From the NCBI GenBank assembly GCA_003556525.1, contig PWRH01000093.1, positions 1-5,668 on the forward strand: a DNA stretch of 5,668 nucleotides, in the 5' to 3' direction. Positions 1 to 4,902 of the stretch are shown here, piece after piece. Every line of letters starts with the position of its first letter. The first letter of the stretch is position 1. Below the pieces are notes generated by a model. That model ran no database searches. It was not told where the DNA came from and was given only the letters and a program-made list of their open reading frames with translations. The stretch comes from Candidatus Nealsoniibacteriota bacterium (lineage in GTDB: Bacteria > Patescibacteriota > Minisyncoccia > Minisyncoccales > RBG-13-42-11). The translations under genes and the position numbers were made by a program.

Positions 1-872
1 TTAATTTTTAATTTAATTTCATTAATTTTTCCGCTAAACAAAGAAGCTAATTTAACTTGATTAATAAATTCTTCAAGAGGAAAAATAATTTTGGTATCAT
101 ATTTTTTAGGAATAATTTCCTGATAATTAGGATATTCCCCTTCAATTAATCTTGAAGTAAGTTCTATTTCAGGATGAGCTGTTTCAATAAGATAAGTTTC
201 AAAATAAATTTGATTTGGAGAAAAATAAACAGTTAAATTACCTTCTTTTTCATTAAAAATATTAATAATTTCTTTAGCTGTTTTTTGAGGCAGGATTAAA
301 GAATAATTTTTATTTATCGGTTCATTTAAATAAATTTTATTTTCAGCCAATCTAAAACTATCAGTAGCTGTTATTGTAATTGATTTTTTTTCAAAAAATA
401 AGTAAATACCGGATATTTCAGGTTTAATAGAAGAAAGACTTGCAACATCAACAACACTACTTAATGCTCTACAAAAAGATTTAATATCAATATTTATTTT
501 TTCATCTTTTGAAACTTCCGGAATAATCGGAAAATCATCGGCATTTACCCCTTTTATTATTGTTTTATAATTTTCACATTCAATTTTTAAATTATCGTTT
601 TTTAATTCAAAATCTATCGGTTTACTAGGTAGGAAATTAATATAATTGGATAAAACTTTTGAAGGAATGGCAATTTTTCCTTCTTTTTTTGTTTTAACTA
701 AGACCCACCATTTTATACCAACCTCCAAATCCGTAGCACTTAATTTTAAAAAGTTTTTTTCAACGGAAATTAAAATATTATTTAAAATAGGTAGGGTAGT
801 TGATTTGATTGAAATTTTTTCAATAATACTTATTCCTTTTTTAAATTTATCTTTTAAAATTGTAAATTTCAT
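1..872 (-). CDS. dnaN: DNA polymerase III sliding clamp (beta subunit), C-terminus off window
   Basis: The beta clamp is a ring-shaped homodimer that tethers DNA polymerase III to DNA and recruits other replication and repair proteins. Translating the minus strand from the ATG at 872-870 gives an open frame to the left edge, 290 residues without a stop; family members are about 370 residues, so roughly the last 80 (most of domain 3) are missing. The start MKFTILKDKF, the stretch TTLPILNNILI at about 25-35, SATDLEVGI at about 45-53 and TATDSFRLAE at about 169-178 are diagnostic clamp motifs. Domain 1 spans about 1-120, domain 2 about 125-250, and domain 3 begins near 255. A Trp-Trp pair at 55-56 is a small oddity. 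No Shine-Dalgarno sequence precedes the ATG, which follows an A-rich run. The gene lies downstream of dnaA on the same strand across 180 bp. I did not resolve a separate dnaN promoter, so it may share dnaA transcription. Identity is very secure. Confidence 0.97.
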   Translation of the reverse strand, partial: MKFTILKDKFKKGISIIEKISIKSTTLPILNNILISVEKNFLKLSATDLEVGIKWWVLVKTKKEGKIAIPSKVLSNYINFLPSKPIDFELKNDNLKIECENYKTIIKGVNADDFPIIPEVSKDEKINIDIKSFCRALSSVVDVASLSSIKPEISGIYLFFEKKSITITATDSFRLAENKIYLNEPINKNYSLILPQKTAKEIINIFNEKEGNLTVYFSPNQIYFETYLIETAHPEIELTSRLIEGEYPNYQEIIPKKYDTKIIFPLEEFINQVKLASLFSGKINEIKLKI

Positions 873-960
873 TATTTTTTAATTAATAATATTTTAATAT
901 TATTATTATTAAGTCTGTGAATTAAAATTAAATTAAATATAATTTAAGATAATAATTAAT
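873..960. other. Candidate DNA unwinding element in the dnaA-dnaN gap
   Basis: Seen directly: only five of these 88 bases are G or C (913, 915, 917, 919 and 948), and 871-912 contains none at all. The stretch includes a 10-bp AT-only inverted repeat and four tandem TTA triplets (900-911; TAA on the strand carrying dnaN). Known: bacterial origins often place an easily melted AT-rich element between dnaA and dnaN, and DnaA-trio repeats of the TAG/TAA type help load DnaA on single strands. Inference: this is the part of oriC that opens. The whole genome is AT-rich, so composition alone is weak evidence; the position beside dnaA and the nearby DnaA-box-like sites add support. Confidence 0.45.
884..905. 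repeat. Perfect AT-only inverted repeat 12 bp upstream of dnaN
   Basis: Arms TAATAATATT (884-893) and AATATTATTA (896-905) are exact reverse complements with a TT centre. It may help melting at the origin or form a weak hairpin in the dnaN leader. With no G-C pairs it is unlikely to be a strong terminator. In sequence this AT-rich a palindrome of this size is not wildly improbable. Confidence 0.5.
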
Positions 961-976
961 CATGTATTGATTATCT
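947..976. repeat. Nested inverted repeats in the dnaA-dnaN gap
   Basis: Outer arms AGATAAT (947-953) and ATTATCT (970-976) are reverse complements. A second, overlapping dyad has arms TAATCA (957-962) and TGATTA (968-973) around a 5-nt centre. Both can be read directly. Function is unknown; dyad symmetry beside DnaA-box-like sites suggests an origin or regulatory protein site, but this is inference. Confidence 0.35.
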
Positions 977-982
977 AATTAA

Positions 983-1015
983 TTGTGGAATAAAAATTTT
1001 AAATATTTATCCCCA
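983..1015. promoter_or_regulatory. Inverted pair of DnaA-box-like sites between dnaA and dnaN
   Basis: TTATCCCCA at 1007-1015 differs from the consensus DnaA box TTATCCACA at one base. TGTGGAATA at 984-992 lies in the opposite orientation and differs from TGTGGATAA at two positions. They face each other across a 14-bp A/T spacer, immediately beside the most AT-rich stretch. DnaA binding here would fit an origin or dnaN control region. No perfect consensus box exists anywhere in the window, so affinity is uncertain. Confidence 0.4.
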
Positions 1016-1052
1016 GTTTTTACTCTTTTAAATACTCAACTTATCTTTATCT

Positions 1053-2402
1053 TTATGCAGTGAAAATTCTTTGTTTAATTAAATCAATTTCATTATTTAA
1101 ATTTTCATCATTTTTTAATTCTTGGGTTATTTTTTTACAGGAATGTATTGCAGTAGTATGGTCTTTTCCTCCGAATTTTCTGGCTATTGAAGGATAAGAA
1201 TTTTTTAATAAATCTCTTAATAAAAATATTGCCACTTGGCGCGGTTTAACTATTTCTTTTTTCCTTGAGGTTGAAAATAATTCTTTTTCTTTTAAATCAT
1301 AAAATTCAGCCACTGCTTGGATTATTTTTTTATGATTAGCTACCTTATTTGGAGAAAGAAATATTGTTTTTAATAGTGATTTGGCTATTTCCAAATTTGG
1401 AGGCTGGTTGTTTATTTTTTGGTATGTTATTAATCTATTTAAAGCTCCTTCGAGCTCTCTTATATTTCTTTGAATATTTATTGCAATATAATCCAAAATT
1501 TCATCGGAAATATTTATTTCTTTTTCTTGTATTTTGGTTTTTAGAATAGCTATTCTTGTTTCATAGTCCGGATAACTGATATCTCCTATCATTCCCCCTT
1601 CAAATCTGGATCTTAACCTTTCGGTTAAAGCTGGAATTGATTTTGGAGGACGGTCTGAAGAAATTATAATTTGTTTGTTTTTTTCATATAAAGCGTTAAA
1701 AATATGAAAAAATTCTTCTTGTGTTTTTTCTTTGCCCGCTAAAAATTGAACATCATCCAATATTAAAACATCAATAACTCTGTGTTTTGTTTTAAACCCT
1801 TCTATATCTTGGTTTTTGATTGATGAAACCACTCCGGTAGTAAATCTTTCAGTTGGAATATATTTAATTTTTTTATGAGGGAAATTTTTAACTACCGCGT
1901 TTCCAATAGACTGTAATAGATGGGTTTTACCCAAACCTACTCCTCCGTAGATAAAAAGAGGATTATAAACCATGCCCGGTTTTTCAGAAACCGCCCATCC
2001 TGCCGCATGAGCCAATTCATTAAAAGGCCCGACAATAAAATTTTCAAAAGTATAGCGAGGGTTAAGATTTGTTTCTTTATTTACCTTAAATTCTTCGAAT
2101 TCAAGCTGCTCTTCTCCGGGTACGGCAACCTTTGTTTTTTTAATAGTTTTTAATTCGGATTTTCCTATAATATATTTAACCTCCTTTATTCTTTTATCCA
2201 GATTATAAAATATTTTAAAAATATTTCTTCCGTATTTTTTTTCGAGCCATTCTTTTGCAAAAGAGTTCGGTGTGGAAACAATAATTTGGCCATCTTTATA
2301 AGCTTCTATTTTGGTATCTTTAAACCATGTCGAAAAATTAGCCTGTGATGTATCTAGTTGGATTTGAGCAAGCACTGCTTGCCACAATTCTTCTTTATTC
2401 AT
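1053..2402 (-). CDS. dnaA: Chromosomal replication initiator DnaA
   Basis: DnaA binds origin boxes, oligomerises with ATP and melts the origin to load the helicase. This is a complete 449-residue protein, close to the 446 of B. subtilis. Domain I is about 1-80 (WQAVLAQIQL...FSTWFKDTKI), domain II a short acidic and basic linker about 81-112, the AAA+ domain III about 113-330, and DNA-binding domain IV about 350-449. Visible motifs are Walker A GGVGLGKT (153-160), Walker B LILDDVQF (213-220), sensor I SSDRPP (249-253 region), the box VII arginine finger in ERLRSRFEGG (R266), sensor II in NIRELEGALNRL (R315), and the DnaA signature GGKDHTTAIHSCKKI (411-425). R380 aligns with the box-contacting R399 of E. 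coli. The start follows a strong promoter by only about 12 nt and has no Shine-Dalgarno. The gene is divergent from rpmH, with dnaN downstream. Nothing essential is missing. Confidence 0.99.
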   Translation of the reverse strand: MNKEELWQAVLAQIQLDTSQANFSTWFKDTKIEAYKDGQIIVSTPNSFAKEWLEKKYGRNIFKIFYNLDKRIKEVKYIIGKSELKTIKKTKVAVPGEEQLEFEEFKVNKETNLNPRYTFENFIVGPFNELAHAAGWAVSEKPGMVYNPLFIYGGVGLGKTHLLQSIGNAVVKNFPHKKIKYIPTERFTTGVVSSIKNQDIEGFKTKHRVIDVLILDDVQFLAGKEKTQEEFFHIFNALYEKNKQIIISSDRPPKSIPALTERLRSRFEGGMIGDISYPDYETRIAILKTKIQEKEINISDEILDYIAINIQRNIRELEGALNRLITYQKINNQPPNLEIAKSLLKTIFLSPNKVANHKKIIQAVAEFYDLKEKELFSTSRKKEIVKPRQVAIFLLRDLLKNSYPSIARKFGGKDHTTAIHSCKKITQELKNDENLNNEIDLIKQRIFTA

Positions 2403-2420
2403 AAATAAGTGTCCAAATTA

Positions 2421-2449
2421 ATTATCGTTAACTATATCATTATTGTCAA
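2421..2449 (-). promoter_or_regulatory. Sigma-70-type promoter of dnaA
   Basis: On the minus strand a perfect -35 hexamer TTGACA (2449-2444) is followed by exactly 17 bp and a -10 hexamer GATAAT (2426-2421), five of six matches to TATAAT. Transcription would begin near 2414, giving a leader of only about 12 nt before the dnaA ATG. This is the best promoter match noticed in the window. Confidence 0.8.
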
Positions 2450-2480
2450 ATAAAATCAAAAATACTATAAATAGCTTTGA

Positions 2481-2513
2481 TTGTTGAAAAATTGAGGAAA
2501 AATTGTGGATTAT
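2481..2513 (+). repeat. Three tandem 11-bp repeats resembling DnaA boxes
   Basis: TTGTTGAAAAA (2481-2491), TTGAGGAAAAA (2492-2502) and TTGTGGATTAT (2503-2513) lie head to tail with an 11-bp period, about one helical turn. The third contains TGTGGATTA, one mismatch from the DnaA box TGTGGATAA; the first two differ from it at two positions each within the nine-base core. The array starts 31 bp upstream of the dnaA -35 and ends 15 bp before the rpmH -35. Inference: phased low-affinity DnaA sites serving origin binding, dnaA autoregulation, or both. Chance similarity among A-rich 11-mers is the alternative. Confidence 0.45.
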
Positions 2514-2528
2514 AAAAAAATAATTTAT

Positions 2529-2557
2529 TTGACGGTAGATACCTTTTTTGATAAAGT
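2529..2557 (+). promoter_or_regulatory. Extended -10 promoter of the rpmH operon
   Basis: A -35 TTGACG (2529-2534, five of six consensus) is separated by 17 bp from a -10 TAAAGT (2552-2557, four of six). The -10 is preceded by TG at 2549-2550 in the extended -10 position (TGn), which compensates for the weaker hexamer. Transcription would begin near 2564, leaving a leader of about 29 nt before rpmH. It would drive rpmH-rnpA-yidD-yidC-jag. Confidence 0.65.
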
Positions 2558-2592
2558 AATGATATGTTTATTGGATTTATATAATTAAAATT

Positions 2593-2733
2593 ATGTCCAT
2601 TACTTACAATAAAAAGACAAAAAAAAGGAAAAAAAAGCACGGTTTTAGAAAGAGATCAGAGACCAAAACAGGGAAAAGAGTATTATCCAGAAGAAGAGCC
2701 AAGGGAAGGAAAAAATTAGCGGTTGAAGACTAA
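2593..2733 (+). CDS. rpmH: 50S ribosomal protein L34
   Basis: L34 is a tiny, very basic protein that binds 23S rRNA in the large subunit. The frame encodes 46 residues, the usual family length (44-46). The core KKHGFRKRSETKTGKRVLSR (14-33) followed by RRAKGRKKLAV (34-44) matches the universal L34 pattern HGFRxRMxTxxGRxVLxxRRxKGRxxL. The N-terminus MSITYNKKTKKRKK is slightly different from the common KRTYQPS start, but the tyrosine and basic run are kept. The ATG at 2593 is the only sensible start; no Shine-Dalgarno lies ahead of it. It is first in a plus-strand operon, 9 nt before rnpA, the conserved pairing at bacterial origins. Confidence 0.97.
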   Translation: MSITYNKKTKKRKKKHGFRKRSETKTGKRVLSRRRAKGRKKLAVED

Positions 2734-2742
2734 TTTTTAAAT

Positions 2743-3084
2743 ATGCTTGACAGGAAAAATAGAATAAGCAAGAAAAAAGATATTGAAAAAGTTTTAAAAA
2801 AGGGAAAAAGTTTTAAAGAAGGACCTTTAATTTTAAAAACATTAAAAAACGATTTGGATTTTTGCCGTTTTGGATTTATTGTTTCCCAAAAAGTTTCCAA
2901 AAAAGCGGTTGTCAGAAACCAAATAAAAAGAAAGTTAAGAGAAATAATCAGGCTGAAAATTAAATTTTTTAACTTCAATAACGACAATCTTTTTATTTTT
3001 CTTTCGGGAATAGAAAAAAAAGACAAACTGGAGATTGAAGAAATTGTCGAAAAATTAATTAAAAAAGCAAAGCTTAATGATTAA
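2743..3084 (+). CDS. rnpA: Ribonuclease P protein component
   Basis: The protein partner of the RNase P ribozyme helps bind precursor tRNA 5' leaders for cleavage. The 113-residue product is of normal length. It begins LDRKNRISKKKDIEKVLKKG (2-21), the typical N-terminal pattern with a conserved F at 24, and carries the RNR motif region VSKKAVVRNQIKRKLREIIR (51-70), the family signature, with R58, N59, R63 and R66. The central FGFIVSQKVS (43-52) is the conserved strand. It is 9 nt downstream of rpmH, and its last 8 nt overlap yidD (ATGATTAA), suggesting translational coupling. No Shine-Dalgarno precedes its ATG. Extreme A-richness makes the antisense strand look like an F/L-rich membrane protein, which is an artefact. 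Confidence 0.96.
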   Translation: MLDRKNRISKKKDIEKVLKKGKSFKEGPLILKTLKNDLDFCRFGFIVSQKVSKKAVVRNQIKRKLREIIRLKIKFFNFNNDNLFIFLSGIEKKDKLEIEEIVEKLIKKAKLND

Positions 3085-3286
3085 AAAAACGACTTTTAAA
3101 ATTATAGATTTTTATCAGATTTTAATTTCTCCCCTACTCGGAGATAGTTGCCGTTTTTATCCCAGCTGTTCAAATTATATGAAAAAAGCGATAGAAAAAT
3201 ACGGTTTTTTTATAGGAATTAAAAAAGGATTTTACAGGATATTAAAATGCAACCCTTATCACAAAGGAGGTATAGACGAAATATAA
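3077..3286 (+). CDS. yidD: YidD, membrane protein insertion efficiency factor
   Basis: YidD is a small membrane-associated protein that aids insertion of proteins through the Sec/YidC route. The 69-residue product has all family landmarks: YQILISPLLGDSCRFYPSCSNY (13-34) with C25 and C31, KAIEKYGFFIGIKKGFYRILKCNP (37-60) with C58, and the terminal HKGGID (62-67). The N-terminal part is likely an amphipathic membrane anchor. Its ATG overlaps the end of rnpA by 8 nt and its stop lies 4 nt before yidC, so all three are almost certainly one transcript. A perfect AAAGGAGGT (3263-3271) inside it encodes the conserved KGG and sits too far from yidC to be its ideal ribosome site. Confidence 0.96.
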   Translation: MIKKTTFKIIDFYQILISPLLGDSCRFYPSCSNYMKKAIEKYGFFIGIKKGFYRILKCNPYHKGGIDEI

Positions 3287-3290
3287 AATA

Positions 3291-4019
3291 ATGGAGTTTT
3301 TTATTAATTTTTTCAATTTGGTTCTTTATCAGCCCTTATTTAATGCATTGGTATTGATTTATCAGTTTCTCCCGGGAAAAGATTTTGGCATAGCCATTAT
3401 TATCTTGACTCTTATTATCAGGATATTTCTTTACCCTTTAATGAAAAAATCAATTAAGTCCCAGAAAATGATTTCCGACCTGCAGCCCAAGATAAGGGAA
3501 GTGCAGGAAAAATACAAAAACGACAAAGAAAAGCAGGCAAAAGAAATGATGGCTCTTTATCAAAAAGAAAAAGTAAACCCTTTTGGCGGATGCCTGCCCC
3601 TTTTAATACAGCTTCCGATTATGATTGCCCTATATAGAGTATTTTGGAGAGGGATGGATCCGGAAACAATGGTTTATCTTTATAGTTTTGTGCCTAATCC
3701 CGGAGATATTAATGCTTTATTTCTAGGAATAATAAATCTTGCACAGCCCTTTATTCTACTGGCTATTTTAGCGGCTATTCTTCAGTTTTTCCAAACAAAA
3801 ATGATAATGGCAAAAAATATTAAAGTTAAAAAAAAGCCCTCTTCTGAAAATCAAATGGCTCAATTTACGGATATTATGCAAAAACAAATGCTTTATTTTT
3901 TCCCATTTTTTACTCTTATAATTCTTTTAAAGTTGCCCTCGGCAATCGCCCTTTACTGGATGACCACTGCCCTATTTTCAATCTTTCAACAATATTTAGT
4001 TATTAAAAATAAAAATTAA
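3291..4019 (+). CDS. yidC: YidC/Oxa1-type membrane protein insertase, short form
   Basis: YidC inserts and folds membrane proteins, alone or with SecYEG. At 242 residues it is the short form lacking the large periplasmic domain of proteobacterial YidC. It has no clear lipoprotein signal with a lipobox cysteine. Residues about 5-28 form a hydrophobic or amphipathic entry helix; TM1 is about 31-50 and contains R44, the conserved positive residue of the substrate groove. The charged cytoplasmic hairpin follows (about 52-97, LQPKIREVQEKYKNDKEKQA then EMMALYQKEKVNPFGG). TM2 is about 101-119 (GCLPLLIQLPIMIALYRVF), TM3 about 141-165, a basic loop about 168-195, TM4 about 199-215 and TM5 about 217-236. 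YidD precedes by 4 nt and Jag follows by 7 nt, the standard partnership. Domain limits are by eye. Confidence 0.97.
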   Translation: MEFFINFFNLVLYQPLFNALVLIYQFLPGKDFGIAIIILTLIIRIFLYPLMKKSIKSQKMISDLQPKIREVQEKYKNDKEKQAKEMMALYQKEKVNPFGGCLPLLIQLPIMIALYRVFWRGMDPETMVYLYSFVPNPGDINALFLGIINLAQPFILLAILAAILQFFQTKMIMAKNIKVKKKPSSENQMAQFTDIMQKQMLYFFPFFTLIILLKLPSAIALYWMTTALFSIFQQYLVIKNKN

Positions 4020-4026
4020 AATTAAA

Positions 4027-4485
4027 ATGGAACCAATCAATACTGAAATTATAAAAAAAACAGTTGAGGAATTTTTTGAAAAATCCTCTTTTATGGTTGA
4101 TATCGAGATTGTGGCCCAACAAGAAGGCGGTTTTTTAATTAATATTAAAACAGACCAGCCTCAGATTTTAATTGGAGAAAAAGGCCAGACATTGTCTGAA
4201 ATACAATATTTATTAAAAATAATTTTAAGAAAAAAAATTGATGAATCTTTTTATGTTAGTATTGACATAAATGAATATAAAAAGAAAAAAACGGAATATT
4301 TAAAAGAAACAGCCGGCCTAATGGCCGATGAAGTGTCTTTAAGTAAAAAAGAAAAAATATTATCTCCAATGCCGGCTTATGAGAGAAGGGTAGTTCACTT
4401 GGAAATTGCCAAAAGGCAAGATGTTATGACCGAAAGTATTGGAGAAGGAGAAGAAAGAAGATTGATTATTAAGCCTAAAAACTAA
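4027..4485 (+). CDS. jag: Jag/KhpB-like KH-R3H RNA-binding protein
   Basis: Jag (SpoIIIJ-associated; KhpB) is a cytoplasmic RNA-binding protein usually encoded after yidC, linked in Firmicutes to cell envelope growth and RNA regulation. The 152-residue product has a KH-II domain (about 22-90) with the GxxG loop G50-E-K-G53 in QILIGEKGQTLSEIQYLLKI, a helical linker, then an R3H domain (about 93-149) with the defining R120-xxx-H124 in YERRVVHLEIA and the ending ESIGEGEERRLIIKP. It lacks the N-terminal Jag_N domain found in the about 208-residue B. subtilis protein. It is last in the operon; its stop lies 4 bp from that of the convergent minus-strand gene. No Shine-Dalgarno precedes the ATG, only an A/T run. 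The family is certain; the cellular role here is inferred. Confidence 0.94.
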   Translation: MEPINTEIIKKTVEEFFEKSSFMVDIEIVAQQEGGFLINIKTDQPQILIGEKGQTLSEIQYLLKIILRKKIDESFYVSIDINEYKKKKTEYLKETAGLMADEVSLSKKEKILSPMPAYERRVVHLEIAKRQDVMTESIGEGEERRLIIKPKN

Positions 4486-4501
4486 AAAATCAGTTTTTGC
4501 T
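4472..4501. terminator. Possible bidirectional terminator hairpin at the convergent gene ends
   Basis: Arms AGC-(CT)-AAAAACT (4472-4483) and AGTTTTT-GCT (4492-4501) can pair around an 8-nt loop, with a 2-nt bulge. The hairpin spans the stop codons of both jag and the opposite gene. The T run lies inside the stem rather than after it, so it is not a textbook intrinsic terminator. There is no other space between the two converging units. Confidence 0.3.
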
Positions 4502-4900
4502 ATTAAAGGCTATTTCCATTATTACCACTGCAACCCAAAGTGGTAGAGCACTACTTATAAAAGGAAGAGGTATTAATTCAAAAAGAAAACAAATAGGCCT
4601 GATCCATTTCATTCTTTTTGCCCATTTTGAAGTTTTTACGGTTATTTTTTTTATATTTGCAGCCGTTTTTTTAGGCACGGTTATTTTTTTCGGACCATCC
4701 GATCTGAGCATCATCCAAAAACCGAAAAAAAATAAGGCAAAAAAATCAAGCAAGGCTGATAAAATCCATCCCACTAAAGGAATTAATTCAAGTAAAACTT
4801 CTCCTCCATCGACCAGGCAGGCAACAAAAATCATAACAAACGCCTCTACGCTCATAAAGTTGCCTATTTTTCCGGTTGAAACTGTTAGTGTTTGATCCAT
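4490..4900 (-). CDS. Unrecognised small integral membrane protein downstream of virB4-like gene
   Basis: I do not recognise this family. The 136-residue product has two hydrophobic blocks. The first (about 17-65) probably forms two membrane spans, FMSVEAFVMIFVACLV then VLLELIPLVGWILSALLDFFALFFFGFW. The second (about 101-132) holds one or two spans. Between them is a strongly basic loop (about 66-100, more than ten K/R), expected to face the cytoplasm. The motif ELIPL occurs in both blocks (38-42 and 108-112), hinting at an internal duplication. There is no cleavable signal peptide or lipobox. The start is 2 nt after the stop of the virB4-like gene, so the two are cotranscribed, suggesting a part of, or accessory to, a type IV secretion- or pilus-like membrane complex. 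That is context inference only. It ends in TGA, the only TGA stop seen here. The opposite strand is also open, but this strand has sensible membrane topology and operon context. Confidence 0.8.
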   Translation of the reverse strand: MDQTLTVSTGKIGNFMSVEAFVMIFVACLVDGGEVLLELIPLVGWILSALLDFFALFFFGFWMMLRSDGPKKITVPKKTAANIKKITVKTSKWAKRMKWIRPICFLFELIPLPFISSALPLWVAVVIMEIAFNSKN

Positions 4901-4902
4901 AT

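Noticed and set aside
646..882. Plus-strand open frame opposite the start of dnaN.
   Set aside because: It is a shadow of the conserved clamp N-terminus on the other strand.
1349..2153. Two plus-strand open frames (1349-1549 and 1920-2153) inside dnaA.
   Set aside because: Both are antisense to conserved DnaA motifs and show no independent signals.
2194..2202. TTATCCAGA, one mismatch from a DnaA box; the same 9-mer also occurs at 2683-2691 in rpmH.
   Set aside because: Both lie in coding sequence and are explained by conserved residues; not clustered with the intergenic sites.
2446..2640. Minus-strand 64-codon open frame upstream of dnaA.
   Set aside because: It runs through the rpmH coding region and both promoters, with no protein features beyond AT-rich composition.
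2730..3026. Minus-strand open frame resembling a 98-residue F/L-rich membrane protein.
   Set aside because: It is antisense to rnpA; lysine codons AAA read as TTT on the other strand give false hydrophobic stretches.
4490..4492. Possible TGA recoding (glycine), as in some Patescibacteria relatives.
   Set aside because: All genes are full length under the standard code with no internal TGA; reading through this TGA would only extend into sequence antisense to jag.
4497..4895. Plus-strand open frame of 132 codons opposite the small membrane protein gene.
   Set aside because: No recognisable domains, and it would begin 11 bp after jag; the minus frame has membrane topology and a 2-nt link to the virB4-like gene.
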